From Thiogranum sp. (GTDB lineage: Bacteria > Pseudomonadota > Gammaproteobacteria > DSM-19610), in contig JASBSN010000090.1 in assembly GCA_030148915.1 (NCBI GenBank), positions 38,163-102,162 on the forward strand: 64,000 nt of DNA, given 5' to 3'. Every line of letters starts with the position of its first letter. Positions within the stretch are counted from its first letter, which is position 1. A model generated the notes under the pieces. It was not told the DNA's origin and searched no databases. It worked only from the letters and a program-made list of their open reading frames with translations. Below are positions 53,399 through 64,000 of this stretch, piece after piece. The translations under genes were made by a program, and so were the position numbers.

Positions 53399-55197
53399 AA
53401 ACGCCTGGGTTCCTGCTGCTGATTTTTCTGCTTCTGCTGGGGGCGCTAAGAGTGTCGCAGGCCGCGGATGTCGAAGCCTGGCTGGACCGCAATCGTATCG
53501 CTGAGGGAGACACGGTGCACCTGACGCTAGAAGCGCAGGGTCAGGTCAGCGCGCGGCCCGACACCGCGCCGCTGGAGCACGATTTTGACATTCTCGGCAT
53601 GTCCACGGGCAGCCGCATCAGTATTGTCAACGGTAAGAGCGAGGCGCGCAGCAGCTGGACTCTGGCGCTGAGCCCGAAACGCAGCGGTAAGCTGCGTATC
53701 CCCGCGCTGTCTGTTGCCGGCGCTACCAGCCCGGCGTTGAGTCTGGAGGTGAGCAACGCTCCGGCACCCAGTGCGGCCGACGGCGCGGATGTGTTCCTCG
53801 AAACCACGCTCGACCCGTCCGAGCCTTATGTTCAGCAACAGTTGATTTATACTTTGCGCCTGTTTCACGCAGTGCCGATTAACAGCGGCCAGCTCAGCGA
53901 GCCCAAACCCGCCAACACCCTGGTGCAACGTCTCGGTGACGACCGGGAGTATGCCGTCACTCGCAAGGGGCGCCGTTACCGGGTGTTGGAGCGTCGCTAC
54001 GCACTTTTCCCGCAGGCCAGCGGCCGACTGGAACTGGCCGCTCCGGTGTTTGTCGGCGAAGTACCCGATGCCGGCCGTGGCGGAGGTAGTCCGCTGCAAG
54101 ATCTTTTCGGCAACGACACGTTTTTTGGTCGCGCGCCGTTCGCTGGCCTGATGGCGCCGAGCCGGCGCCTACGAGTGCGCGGTCAAGCGACTGGCGTGGA
54201 CGTCCGCGCGCGTCCGGGCACGGTGTCGGGCGGGCACTGGTTGCCGGCGCAAAATCTGAGTTTGCGCGGTAATTGGCAGCCGGACGGCAGCAAGAGTACG
54301 GTGGGCGAGCCGATTACGTTGCTGCTTGAGGTTGATGCCGTGGGCCTGACCGGCGGGCAACTTCCGGACCTGGCGCCCCAGTCGGTCGACGGCTTCAGCG
54401 TCTATCCGGATCAGGCGCAGCGCAAGACAGACACCACCGAGACGGGGGTAACGGGGCATTTGCAACAGAAAATCGCCTTTATCGCCCAGCGTGCCGGAGA
54501 CCTCCGCCTGCCCGCAATCGACGTAAGCTGGTGGGATACACAGGCGGACAAAGCGCGTGTCGCCCACTTGCCGGGACGCATTGTGCAGGTGTCGCCGTCC
54601 TCGGCGCAAGCGACGCCGGTGGGCCCCGCGGCTGCGGGTCGCGCGGGAGCGCCGCTGCCCGGTCCGATAACAGCCCAGTCAGACCAGCCGAAACCGTCGG
54701 CGCTGCCACCGAGCGCTTCGCCGTGGAGCGGGCGCTGGCCTTGGATCAGTGCGCTGCTGGCCGGCGGCTGGTTGTTGACCCTGGCGTTTGTTGCCTGGCG
54801 AGCGCTACGTCACCGCAGGCCGCGCTCGCAGGCAGTCGCGGCGGCCGATAAACCCCGCGCGGGCGGCGCGGCGCGCAAAGCATTTTTCAGCGCCTGCCGC
54901 GAGGGGGATGCCGCCGGCGCGCGCAGCGCGCTGCTCGACTGGGCGGCAGTCCATTGGCCACAGGATCCGCCGCGCGGCTTGCAGGCGCTGGCGCGGCGAT
55001 TGCCCGATCCGCGCGCTCAAGCGGCGGTCGCCGACCTTGACCGTGCCCTGTACAAGGGGGTTGGCGGCTGGGATGGGACGCATCTGGCGGCGTGTCTGCA
55101 ACGATTACCGGCACCGGAGCGCTCCGCGAATGCACGCCGTGCCACACTGGCGCCTCTGTACCCGGAAGCGCCCCGCGGTTCACTCGACGGCACCTAG
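53395..55197 (+). CDS. batD: BatD-like periplasmic oxygen-tolerance protein
   Basis: The 600-residue protein has a signal peptide (residues 1-23, ending SQAA), repeated beta-sandwich domains typical of BatD (VEAWLDRNRIAEGDTVHLTLEAQG, FDILGMSTGSRISIVNGK, EPYVQQQLIYTLRLFHAVPINSGQLSEP) and a single membrane helix near 455-475. A C-terminal cytoplasmic domain rich in Ala and Arg follows. It is the last gene of the MoxR-Bat operon and starts in the 4-base overlap with the preceding gene. It probably forms an envelope complex with the two vWA proteins. Confidence 0.87.
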   Translation: MKTPGFLLLIFLLLLGALRVSQAADVEAWLDRNRIAEGDTVHLTLEAQGQVSARPDTAPLEHDFDILGMSTGSRISIVNGKSEARSSWTLALSPKRSGKLRIPALSVAGATSPALSLEVSNAPAPSAADGADVFLETTLDPSEPYVQQQLIYTLRLFHAVPINSGQLSEPKPANTLVQRLGDDREYAVTRKGRRYRVLERRYALFPQASGRLELAAPVFVGEVPDAGRGGGSPLQDLFGNDTFFGRAPFAGLMAPSRRLRVRGQATGVDVRARPGTVSGGHWLPAQNLSLRGNWQPDGSKSTVGEPITLLLEVDAVGLTGGQLPDLAPQSVDGFSVYPDQAQRKTDTTETGVTGHLQQKIAFIAQRAGDLRLPAIDVSWWDTQADKARVAHLPGRIVQVSPSSAQATPVGPAAAGRAGAPLPGPITAQSDQPKPSALPPSASPWSGRWPWISALLAGGWLLTLAFVAWRALRHRRPRSQAVAAADKPRAGGAARKAFFSACREGDAAGARSALLDWAAVHWPQDPPRGLQALARRLPDPRAQAAVADLDRALYKGVGGWDGTHLAACLQRLPAPERSANARRATLAPLYPEAPRGSLDGT

Positions 55198-55337
55198 CCC
55201 GCGTTTTCCCCTGCCGCCTCTACTGCGACGGCGCCGCGCTTTTTTGCTATCGTGTTTGCCCCCCGTTCGCCGTTTAGTGGTTGACCCCGGCGCTGCCGGC
55301 CCGACCGGGCGAGGAAAACCTATTGTGAGGAGACACT

Positions 55338-56786
<1,449 letters not shown>

Positions 56787-56831
56787 GGGTTCGCGTGCGG
56801 CAGTTCGGCTGTGGCAGGCATGGCGCGCGGA

Positions 56832-57377
56832 TCAGTTCTCCAGGCCGGGAAAACGCTCGGCGATGTCATCGCCGGTAAACTGTGCCACCCAGCCCTGCGG
56901 ATTGTTGAATAAGCGGATAGCGGTAAACAGCGGATTGGGCCCCATGTCGAACCAGTGCCGGGTCTCGGCCGGTACCGAAATCAGGTCGTCTTTCTCGCAC
57001 AGCAGCGCGTAGACTTTGTCATTCAGGTGCAGCACGAATAGGCCGCTGCCGCGCACGAAAAAACGCACTTCGTCTTCGCTGTGACGGTGTTCGGCGAGAA
57101 ACTTTTGCCGTAACTCGTTTTTCTGCGGGTGGTCAGGGTTCATGCTTACTATGTCGAACGCCTGGTAGCCGTACTCATTGATCAGTCGGTCTATTTCCGT
57201 CCGATAGGCGGCGATAATGCTGTCGCTGTGGGCGTCAGCGGGCAGTTCGCGCTTGGCGCTCCAGCGTTGCAGGCGGATACCCTCGGCGTCCAGTTGCTCC
57301 TGGATGGTGGCGAAGTCGTCGGTGTGCAACTCCGGTTGGTCGGGCCGGTTTTGCGGGTAGACGGTCAATTGGCTCAT
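56832..57377 (-). CDS. mtnD: Acireductone dioxygenase
   Basis: MtnD oxidises the acireductone of the methionine salvage pathway; with iron it yields 2-keto-4-methylthiobutyrate and formate. The 181-residue cupin has metal ligands His 97, His 99 and Glu 103 in EHRHSEDEVRFFV, and His 141 in ETRHWFDMG, matching the Klebsiella enzyme with an offset of one. The start is ATG 57377 with AGGTGAACCC ahead; the frame is open further upstream, within mtnC on the same strand, but without homology. It is the last gene of mtnBCD. Confidence 0.94.
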   Translation of the reverse strand: MSQLTVYPQNRPDQPELHTDDFATIQEQLDAEGIRLQRWSAKRELPADAHSDSIIAAYRTEIDRLINEYGYQAFDIVSMNPDHPQKNELRQKFLAEHRHSEDEVRFFVRGSGLFVLHLNDKVYALLCEKDDLISVPAETRHWFDMGPNPLFTAIRLFNNPQGWVAQFTGDDIAERFPGLEN

Positions 57378-57390
57378 GGGTTCACCTGTT

Positions 57391-58068
57391 TTATAAAGGT
57401 ATCTGATCGAAATCGCGGACCACGGTATGTGCGCCGGTGGCCGTGCTCTCTTCGCGCCGCAGTTGGACAGTCTGCATGCCGGCGGCGCGGGCGGCATCGA
57501 GCTCCCCGACAGTGTCGGAGAGAAAGAGAATTTCTGCGGCGGCTAAACCAAGCTGCCGAACAATGGCGCGATATGATGCGGCGTCGCGTTTGGGGCCGAT
57601 GCGGGTATCGAAGTAACCGCTGAATATCGCCCGCAGGTCGCCCGCGTCACTGTGACCGAACAGTAACTGTTGAGCCTCCACCGAACCGCTGGAATACACA
57701 TACAGCGCGATGCCGGCCTGCCGCCAGCGGAGCAGATTGCGCGCGGCGTCGGGGTAGATATGGCCGGTAAAGTCGCCGCGCTCGTAGCCGTGGCGCCAAA
57801 CACGCCCCTGGAGTGCTTTGAGCGCTGTCGCTTTGCGGTCTTGGGCTATCCAGCTCTGTAGTATATCGATCACCCCTTCGGTAGCGGCGCTTTGCTGACC
57901 GGCTTCGCGGCGCACCTCATCGAGTAACGCGCTTACCGTCTCGTCGCCCGCGTGGCTGCGTACGTAATCGGGCAGCGCGGCGGCGGCGTAGGGAAACAGC
58001 ACCTGGTGGACGAACGCAATCGAGCTGGTGGTGCCCTCGATGTCGGTGACGACTGCCTTGACGTTCAT
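57391..58068 (-). CDS. mtnC: Enolase-phosphatase E1
   Basis: MtnC is a HAD-family enzyme that enolises and dephosphorylates 2,3-diketo-5-methylthiopentyl phosphate to the acireductone. The 225-residue protein has the nucleophile motif VTDIEGTTSS (Asp 9, Glu 11), YSSGSVEAQQLLFG as motif II, GPKRDAASY with the motif III Lys, and LFLSDTVGELDAARAAG as motif IV. It overlaps mtnB by 4 bases and precedes mtnD by 13 bases. Confidence 0.94.
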   Translation of the reverse strand: MNVKAVVTDIEGTTSSIAFVHQVLFPYAAAALPDYVRSHAGDETVSALLDEVRREAGQQSAATEGVIDILQSWIAQDRKATALKALQGRVWRHGYERGDFTGHIYPDAARNLLRWRQAGIALYVYSSGSVEAQQLLFGHSDAGDLRAIFSGYFDTRIGPKRDAASYRAIVRQLGLAAAEILFLSDTVGELDAARAAGMQTVQLRREESTATGAHTVVRDFDQIPL

Positions 58069-58670
58069 GGTAGCCCCAGCAGGCGTTCCTGCAACAGGCA
58101 GGCGAACAGGAACTCGAAGCCTTCGACGTGACGGCGAGCTTCGTCAACATCGCGCCCCCAGGCGTACAGGCCGTGGCCGCGCACCAGAAAACCCGGCTGA
58201 CGGACGCCCGGTTGCGGCCATTGCTCGGCCAGGCGTGCCGCCAGCGCGTCCATATCCTGGTCGTTGTCGAACACCGGTAGCTCGATGCGTTGCTCGTGAC
58301 TACGGTTGCCGAGTGCTTTTTGCATTTCAAAGCCGTGCCACCCCAGGGTGTCGCCGGCCTGGCGGGAGAGCACCGTGGCGTTCATCGAGTGGGTGTGCAG
58401 CACCGCGCCGATGTCTGCATCGAGGCGATACAGGCCTGTGTGCAGCGCGGTTTCCGCCGATGGTCGGTGGGCGGTGTCGAGGGCGGCGCCCTCCAGCGTG
58501 CAGGTGATGAGGTCCTCGACCTGCAGGCGTGCTTTGTCGCAGCCCGAACGGGTGATCAAACAGTGGGCGGTGTCCACTCGGGCGGAAAAATTGCCGCCCG
58601 TGGCGGCGCACCACTGGCGCTCGCCGAACAGCCGCGCGGTGTCCACAAGGGCCTGGGCAAGGTCGTTCAT
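58065..58670 (-). CDS. mtnB: Methylthioribulose-1-phosphate dehydratase
   Basis: MtnB dehydrates methylthioribulose 1-phosphate. The 201-residue protein is a class II aldolase-fold enzyme with zinc ligands in HTHSMNATVLS and RGHGLYAWG, plus the N-terminal WCAATGGNFSAR and the phosphate-binding TRSGCDK. It heads the mtnBCD operon. mtnA (isomerase) and an MTA phosphorylase are not in the window. No strong ribosome-binding site is visible before the ATG. Confidence 0.93.
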   Translation of the reverse strand: MNDLAQALVDTARLFGERQWCAATGGNFSARVDTAHCLITRSGCDKARLQVEDLITCTLEGAALDTAHRPSAETALHTGLYRLDADIGAVLHTHSMNATVLSRQAGDTLGWHGFEMQKALGNRSHEQRIELPVFDNDQDMDALAARLAEQWPQPGVRQPGFLVRGHGLYAWGRDVDEARRHVEGFEFLFACLLQERLLGLP

Positions 58671-58989
58671 GCAGGCATTGTCCGTATGAAATTAAAGCGC
58701 CCAACTTTACACGCAAAGCGGGTGGTCCAGAAAGCGGTGATTGACGGGTAACGTCGATAACCACCAAACTTGTAATTAATTCATAACCGCTGTGCTGATT
58801 TTACTGGATTACTCGTGTCGCTCGCCCTGCGGGCGTTCAAGGCGCAAGCGCTTTTGTCTGGCCTACGCCAGAATGACGGTTGATGGATTAATCGGAGCTT
58901 GCTCGATGATAGCCGCGGCGATTGATACCAGAATAGGCGCAGAGAGGTTCCCCGGGTACTGCGCCCGGCATGACCTCGGGGCGCGGTTG
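58671..58989. other. Intergenic region with a repeat fragment
   Basis: The 319 bases between mtnB and tamB contain the mtn promoter region, AT-rich near 58770, and a fragment of the dispersed repeat (58817-58879). No coding sequence is supported. Confidence 0.6.
58817..58879. repeat. Third copy (right arm) of the dispersed palindromic repeat
   Basis: GCCTACGCCAGAATGACGG (58861-58879) matches the right arm of the repeat at 25.3 kb. The adjacent GTCGCTCGCCCTGCGGGC (58817-58834) matches the TTCGCTCGCCCTTCGGGC block that follows the second copy there. Both blocks therefore travel together in different orders. Confidence 0.7.
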
Positions 58990-61900
58990 TCACGGTCGGC
59001 TGATGGTGTATTCGAGATCGATCGATTGCACGGCGCCGGATTGGCCGGTGAGACTCAGGTGTTCGGTGAGTTCGTAGATGAAACGGATGGCGGCGCTTTG
59101 GTTGAACATGCCGTAGACATAATCCACGGATAGTCGCGAGGACAGCCGCTTGCTGACCACCAGTGAGGTATCGCTGTCGGTGGCGCCGGATTGGACGCCG
59201 ATTTCGATGCCGAGCAGTTGGCTCAGCTCCTGCCCCACCGGGCTGTTGGCGCCCAGCGAGGCGGCGGCAGCGGCCAGCGCCTGTGAGTCACTGCTGCTGC
59301 GCGAGGCACCGAGCGGCTTGCCGGTAACCAGGTAGGACATGATTTGCGCATCGGACATGGCCGGCTCGGAAAACAATCGGGTCTGCGGCGCATCAGCGTT
59401 GCCGTACAATTGGATTCCGGCGACCACACCATTGACCGTGCGCGTGGCGCGCACGTCCAGTGCCGGGTTGTTGAGCGGCCCGGCGAACAACAGCCGACCC
59501 TGCTCGATGGCCAGTTTCTGGCCATAGCCCTCGTAGCGGCCCTGGTGCAGCTCCAGCACGCCGTTGCCGATCAAGGTGTCGGTCTGCAGACTGCGTACGT
59601 TCAGCGATCCGCCCAACTCAGTGCTCAGGCCCAGCCCTTCGAAGCGTACATCGTCGCCCAGGGTGACGACCACGTTAAGGCTTACTGGATAGGTTGTTCC
59701 GGGCGCGGCGCCGATATCCGTCTCGGTTCCGATCAGCACCTGATCGGGAGACACTTTGACCACATCGGGCGGCAGTTCCTTGAGCGTAATGTGGGCGTGG
59801 GGGATGAGAATGCTGCCACTGACCGCGGCGCGACGCGCAGAGCCTTTCACCTGTAAGTCGGGATTGGCGGTAATCTCCATATCCGGCAATTGGCTGATGG
59901 CAAAGCGTTCACCTTGCACCTGCACATCGAATGGCCACTGCTGCTGCGGATCCAGCGTCAGTGCGCCGCTGAGCGCCACTTTGCCCTCGCCCGAGTGTGC
60001 GGATCCGGTGAGCTTCAGGCGGGTGCCGTCGCCACTTGCCTGCAATTCGATGGCCGACAGGGTCAGGCCGAGCTCGGCGATGCCAAGTTCGCCCCCCGCC
60101 AGCCGCGCTTCGCCGCTGATCTTTGGTGCATCCAGGTAGCCGCCGAGGCGCAGCTCGGCGTTGACGCGCCCGGCGTTGACGCGCGCCTTTGGCACCAGAG
60201 GGTCGAGAAAGCGGATGTCCGGGATATCGGCGTCGATCTGTCCTTCCAGTCGGGGACGCGCACCCAGCAGGCCACTGAATTCAACCGCGCCGCGCGCGTG
60301 ACCTTGAGACGATTTGCCATCGAGGTGCAGCTGCGCCTGATCGCCACTCCATTCGCCGCGCAGGCAGACGTCGCGATCCGCAGAGCTCCAGCAGGCTGCG
60401 AAGGGATCGGCGCGGTGCGCGGTGAGGCGCAGCGCCACCGGTTGGCGCAGTCGCCAGGTGCCGAGCTCAGGTAATTCCAGCGTGGCGCTCGCCAGGTTGC
60501 CGCTCCAGAGGGCATTGGCGTAGCCGCCTGCGGCGCTTAGCCGGGCGCCGCCTGTCGGTCCTTGCAGCTGCAGGCGTACCTGGTGTCGGTCCAGCGTGCC
60601 ATCGCCCCGCAGGGTGAGGCGATCAAACGCGCGCGAGCCCAGCAGCAGCCGTTCTGCGCTCATCTCCAGCTGCAGACTTTGCGGCCGTGCGGCGGCCAGC
60701 CGCGCGCTGAGCTGCAGGGTGCCGGCGCGATTGCCGGCGTAGCTCAGCGCGTTGGCGGTCAGCTCGACTTGCCCGCCAAGCCGTTGCAGCGGACCGGTCA
60801 GGGTACCGTGCGCCCGCACACGGCCACCCAGGCCGGGTAGCAATGTCGCCAGTTCCGGCGCGTCCAGGTCAAACTGCACGCCGGAGGCGTTGAAGGCGCC
60901 GGACAGATTGACCCGGTTGGCGCCGGCATGAACGTTCAGCCCCGGCGTGGACACCACGCCGTCTTGCAGACGTAGGCTGCCTTTGGCTGTGACGGGCTGG
61001 TCGCGCAGCGTGCCGCGCAGATCAAGTTGGCGCAGCGCCACTCGGGTGCTCGGCGGCCTGCTGTCGATTTTCAGAAAGGTGCTCAGGTCGAGTTTTCCCG
61101 CCCCTACCGGCCACTGCTTACCCGGCTCGATTTGCGTTGCCCGAATCGACAGTCCGAGGCTGAAGTGCGGCGCCCAGGCCAGATCGCCGCCGGCCGATAT
61201 GCCACCGCCCAGCGTGTCCAGCGTCAGGGACTCCAGGTGCAGGCCCTCGAGGTTGCCGTGGGCGCTGGCTTGCAATTGCGCGGCGGGAATCTCGGCGCCG
61301 CGGAGTTGGCCGTTCAGCGACAGGCGGTACGCCGCCAAGGTGCCCTCGAGGCGGTACTCACCCCGCGCGCTGCGGTAGGCGGGCGCACCCGCCAGCGGCC
61401 AGTGCAGATCCCGCCACTGGCCGTGCAATGACATAACCGGCTCGCTGCCCTCGAGTTGCACACGGCCGAGCGTGGTGAAATGAAAGGGCGCGCGCAGGGT
61501 GTGCGCCACCCCGATAGCCTTTATGTCGCCTTCAAGACGGGCGTGCCCGCTCGCCGCCACGGCATCGGGCAACTGGGCCTGCCAGTCCACTTGCGCGTTG
61601 AAGGTGTAGGGTTGCTGCAGTGCGGCGTGCCCGCTGAGCTCGGCGTGGTTATGCTGCTGGCTGATGCTCGCCTTGGTAATCAACAGTCCCTGCAGCGGGC
61701 CGGCGCGCGCGGCCAGGCTCAGCGAGTCGATCTGCGTCGGCGCGCCGCCGCCGGTCACGCCTAAGCCGTCAATTTGCAGTTCGTCGAGGGCAATTGTCAG
61801 CGGCAGCGGGATACGCTCGGGCGCGCTGAACGGCTGACTGTTCTCGGTTGCCGCCGGGCCGGTGTCGACGTTCAGGTTCTGCAGTTGTAGCTGCAGGATG

Positions 61901-62184
61901 TGGACACGCCCGTGCAGCAGCGCGATAGGTCGCCAGCGCAGCGCCAGCCGGTCGGCGTGCAGGTGCAGTTGCTCCCGGCGGTAATCGACGTTTTGCAGTT
62001 GCAGGTGGCCGCTGAGGCGCCCGTGGATGGCCTCGACCCGCAGCTCCCCCGGGGCGTGCTGCAACGCCTGGCGCAACAGCCAGCGGCTACCCGGTTCGCT
62101 GGCTGTCAGCGTCACCGCCAGACCGATGACCAGCGCCAGCAGGATCAGCAGTGTCAGCAGGAGACGGCGCACCACTCGCAGCAT
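58990..62184 (-). CDS. tamB: Translocation and assembly module subunit TamB
   Basis: TamB is a very long periplasm-spanning protein anchored in the inner membrane that works with TamA in outer-membrane protein insertion and, as an AsmA-like protein, phospholipid transport. From ATG 62184 it has 1064 residues: an N-terminal membrane helix (RRLLLTLLILLALVIGLAVTL), repeated beta-strand modules and the C-terminal DUF490 domain ending in YGMFNQSAAIRFIYELTEHLSLTGQSG. ATG 62217 is in frame but would overlap tamA by 23 bases; TAGGCGGG precedes 62184, which I prefer. Confidence 0.92.
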   Translation of the reverse strand: MLRVVRRLLLTLLILLALVIGLAVTLTASEPGSRWLLRQALQHAPGELRVEAIHGRLSGHLQLQNVDYRREQLHLHADRLALRWRPIALLHGRVHILQLQLQNLNVDTGPAATENSQPFSAPERIPLPLTIALDELQIDGLGVTGGGAPTQIDSLSLAARAGPLQGLLITKASISQQHNHAELSGHAALQQPYTFNAQVDWQAQLPDAVAASGHARLEGDIKAIGVAHTLRAPFHFTTLGRVQLEGSEPVMSLHGQWRDLHWPLAGAPAYRSARGEYRLEGTLAAYRLSLNGQLRGAEIPAAQLQASAHGNLEGLHLESLTLDTLGGGISAGGDLAWAPHFSLGLSIRATQIEPGKQWPVGAGKLDLSTFLKIDSRPPSTRVALRQLDLRGTLRDQPVTAKGSLRLQDGVVSTPGLNVHAGANRVNLSGAFNASGVQFDLDAPELATLLPGLGGRVRAHGTLTGPLQRLGGQVELTANALSYAGNRAGTLQLSARLAAARPQSLQLEMSAERLLLGSRAFDRLTLRGDGTLDRHQVRLQLQGPTGGARLSAAGGYANALWSGNLASATLELPELGTWRLRQPVALRLTAHRADPFAACWSSADRDVCLRGEWSGDQAQLHLDGKSSQGHARGAVEFSGLLGARPRLEGQIDADIPDIRFLDPLVPKARVNAGRVNAELRLGGYLDAPKISGEARLAGGELGIAELGLTLSAIELQASGDGTRLKLTGSAHSGEGKVALSGALTLDPQQQWPFDVQVQGERFAISQLPDMEITANPDLQVKGSARRAAVSGSILIPHAHITLKELPPDVVKVSPDQVLIGTETDIGAAPGTTYPVSLNVVVTLGDDVRFEGLGLSTELGGSLNVRSLQTDTLIGNGVLELHQGRYEGYGQKLAIEQGRLLFAGPLNNPALDVRATRTVNGVVAGIQLYGNADAPQTRLFSEPAMSDAQIMSYLVTGKPLGASRSSSDSQALAAAAASLGANSPVGQELSQLLGIEIGVQSGATDSDTSLVVSKRLSSRLSVDYVYGMFNQSAAIRFIYELTEHLSLTGQSGAVQSIDLEYTISRP

Positions 62185-62194
62185 GATCGCCCGC

Positions 62195-63943
62195 CTAGAG
62201 GTCGGGGCCCATGACAAAATGCAGGCGTATCAGATCGCCGTTTTTGTCGAGCGGATGGGCGATATCGACACGGATGGGGCCGACCGGCGAGCGCCACCGA
62301 ACGCCGAAACCGATACCGGTGCTGGGATTAAAATCGGTGTCGTTAAAGGCGTTGCCCGAGTCGACAAACACGGCCAACCCCCATTTGGCGGTCAGCAGGT
62401 GTTCGACTTCCAGGCTGCCGGTGAGCAGGTTGCGCCCGCCCTCGACTTCGCCGTCGGCATTCTTCGGGCCCAGACTTTTGTAGCCGTAACCGCGCACGCT
62501 GTTGTCGCCGCCGGCGAAAAAACGTACCGACACGGGCAATTGGTCAAACTGGTCCATCACCGTGGCACCGGCATTGAGGCGACCGATCAGGCGCGAGCGC
62601 CAGGGCAGGCCCAGCACCCCTTTGGCATCGGCCATCAGTTGCAGAAAGCTGACATCGGAGAGCACCTGTTTAAGGCTGCCGTGGGTGTTGAAATTCACCC
62701 GCAGGCCGCGGCGTGGATACAGGCGGTGGTCGGCGAAGGTGCGCGACCAACCGATGCCGGGCATCAGCAAGAACGAGGTGGTGCTGGTTTCGCTGCCGAC
62801 TTTGTAGTCCTCGCGGCTGAGTTGCAATGAGCGCTCCTCCAGCCACTGGTTGGCGCGCAGCCGGGTCCAGGTGGTGGACAGCGCACTGGTATCGGCGCGA
62901 TAACTGTCCGTCACCTCGTGTTTGTAGCCGGCTTCAAATTTCAGCTGATCGGTGAGCGGTTTTTGCAGCGGAATGCTATAGCCCAGCGTCAGTTTGGAAA
63001 TCACATTGGACAGCGACAGTTCGCTTGAGAACTGATGCCCACTGCGATTGATGCGCTGGTTGCGGTAGCCCAGGCCGGTGCGCGGGCCGGTGTCGGTGGT
63101 AAAGCCGATCGAGGCCGAATAGCGATGGCGCCTGGAAGGTGTGGCGCGGATGCGGATCGGTACCCGTGCGTCGGTGGCGGCGTCTATCAGCGGTTCCACC
63201 AGCACCATGGCAAAGTAGCCGCTGCCACTCAGGGCGCTGGAGGTGTCGGTGAGTGCTTTGCGGCTGTAGAGCTCGCCGCTGTGAAATTCCAGGTAGCGCT
63301 GCAGCAGATCAGCGCTGACGGCGTCCTGCTCGATCTGTATGTCGCCGAAGCGATAGCGCGGGCCGGTGTCGAAGTGCAGATAAACGTCGGCTGCCGCTGC
63401 GCCCGGGTCGACACGCAATTCGCGTTGCGTGAAGCGGCCGCGGAAATAGCCACGCTCAGCGGCCAGGCGACTGATGCTGTTTCTGAAGGCGTCATAGTGA
63501 TCGTGGCGCAATGGATCGCCGGACTTCAAGGGCGTTTTACGCAGCAGTTTGGCGAACGCCTCATCGTCGCGTCCCTCACCCTCCAGCGCGATGTCGATGT
63601 TGCGTAAATGCACCTGGGGGCCGAGCTTAATGGTGAACGCGGCGCTCCAGCACCCGCCTTTGCCGCCAGGATCGAGGGTTGAGGAAATTTTTGGGTCGTA
63701 ATAGCCGAACGCCTGCAGCGCCTTAGCGATTTCCTCGGTAGCCTGGTCGAGTCGGCTCTGCAGCCGCCAGCCGGGCGCCGCGCAGGGCTCGTCGTCCAAC
63801 GACAGCCAGGCCTCGACGCTATTGCGCATTTCGCCTTTGACACCCTCGAGGCTGACCTTGCCGGTCGCGGCCATCGGCACGGAGGGGCTACTCCAGAGGG
63901 CGGTTGCCAGCAGCAGGCGGGAGACAAAGGGCAGGTGTTTCAT
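62195..63943 (-). CDS. tamA: Translocation and assembly module subunit TamA
   Basis: TamA is an Omp85-family outer-membrane barrel. The 582-residue protein has a signal peptide ending near PMAA (residue 26), about three POTRA domains (about 27-255; LRNIDIALEGEGRDDEAFAK, YRFGDIQIEQDAVSADLLQRYLEF) and a 16-strand barrel with the Omp85 lid motif FFAGGDNSVRGYGYKSLGP and the closing GIGFGVRWRSPVGPIRVDIAHPL. tamB follows by 10 bases as the standard partner. The 57 bases to the right window edge show nothing further. Confidence 0.94.
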   Translation of the reverse strand: MKHLPFVSRLLLATALWSSPSVPMAATGKVSLEGVKGEMRNSVEAWLSLDDEPCAAPGWRLQSRLDQATEEIAKALQAFGYYDPKISSTLDPGGKGGCWSAAFTIKLGPQVHLRNIDIALEGEGRDDEAFAKLLRKTPLKSGDPLRHDHYDAFRNSISRLAAERGYFRGRFTQRELRVDPGAAAADVYLHFDTGPRYRFGDIQIEQDAVSADLLQRYLEFHSGELYSRKALTDTSSALSGSGYFAMVLVEPLIDAATDARVPIRIRATPSRRHRYSASIGFTTDTGPRTGLGYRNQRINRSGHQFSSELSLSNVISKLTLGYSIPLQKPLTDQLKFEAGYKHEVTDSYRADTSALSTTWTRLRANQWLEERSLQLSREDYKVGSETSTTSFLLMPGIGWSRTFADHRLYPRRGLRVNFNTHGSLKQVLSDVSFLQLMADAKGVLGLPWRSRLIGRLNAGATVMDQFDQLPVSVRFFAGGDNSVRGYGYKSLGPKNADGEVEGGRNLLTGSLEVEHLLTAKWGLAVFVDSGNAFNDTDFNPSTGIGFGVRWRSPVGPIRVDIAHPLDKNGDLIRLHFVMGPDL

Positions 63944-64000
63944 CGCTCGGGTTCAAGGTCGGCTGGACATGGTACACGCTGTCCGCTTGAGCGAAAACCG

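Overview
The window is a gene-dense, GC-rich chromosomal segment that reads as a free-living gammaproteobacterium. The evidence is the gene families (TamA/TamB, YggX, AsmA-MutY-YggX linkage, RimB/RLAN-type RimK, MtnBCD, BatABCD) and tight operons with ATGA or GTGA overlaps. I cannot place it to genus. No phage, insertion sequence, integrase or CRISPR array was seen; the window looks like core chromosome with a few lineage-specific inserts.

Region by region. 0-1 kb: thiazole synthesis genes thiS-thiG on the minus strand, with thiG running off the left edge. 1-5 kb: an acyl-CoA synthetase, a YiaD-like OmpA lipoprotein and a sugar-1-phosphate nucleotidyltransferase. 5-5.8 kb: an exported protein with a VPxPA-type PEP-CTERM sorting signal and a strong terminator. 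5.9-12.1 kb: tRNA-Gly(CCC), asmA, a UDP-sugar dehydrogenase and epimerase pair, mutY, yggX, tRNA-Phe. 12.1-14.8 kb: a tRNA-like remnant, the CsgG/DUF4810/DUF799 lipoprotein trio and a DUF4124 protein. 14.8-16.1 kb: a decayed zinc-type alcohol dehydrogenase fragment and a Cache-domain protein. 16.3-18.2 kb: a GEMM-I cyclic-di-GMP riboswitch upstream of a chemoreceptor that itself ends in a PilZ domain. 18.2-25.3 kb: a TPR protein, an RND efflux pair and a CBS-GGDEF-EAL protein. 25.3-34.7 kb: dispersed palindromic repeats, then DUF5752-treT-treZ-treY converging on glgX. 34.9-39.6 kb: a REC-AraC regulator, a SoxB/UshA-like phosphoesterase and rhlE. 39.8-43.1 kb: an RLAN/ATP-grasp ligase head-to-head with a GNAT-C39 peptidase fusion, then an encapsulated-ferritin-like protein. 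43.4-47.9 kb: zwf, a GH15 glucoamylase and a RimB-like retropepsin. 48.2-55.2 kb: a six-gene MoxR/Bat operon. 55.3-58.7 kb: gnd and the methionine-salvage operon mtnBCD. 59-64 kb: tamA-tamB.

Themes. Alpha-glucan and trehalose metabolism is concentrated here: GlgX debranches, TreY and TreZ release trehalose from maltodextrin, TreT makes it from NDP-glucose, and GH15, Zwf and Gnd send glucose to the oxidative pentose-phosphate route. Cyclic-di-GMP control appears at three levels: riboswitch, PilZ effector and a GGDEF-EAL enzyme with an intact inhibitory site. Surface biogenesis is represented by PEP-CTERM, AsmA, TamAB, UDP-uronate enzymes and a CsgG trio. The most interesting spots are the riboswitch/MCP-PilZ unit, the ligase/acyltransferase-peptidase pair beside a ferritin without encapsulin, the phosphoesterase whose catalytic His-Asp dyad is replaced, and the ThiS with an arginine after its glycine tail.
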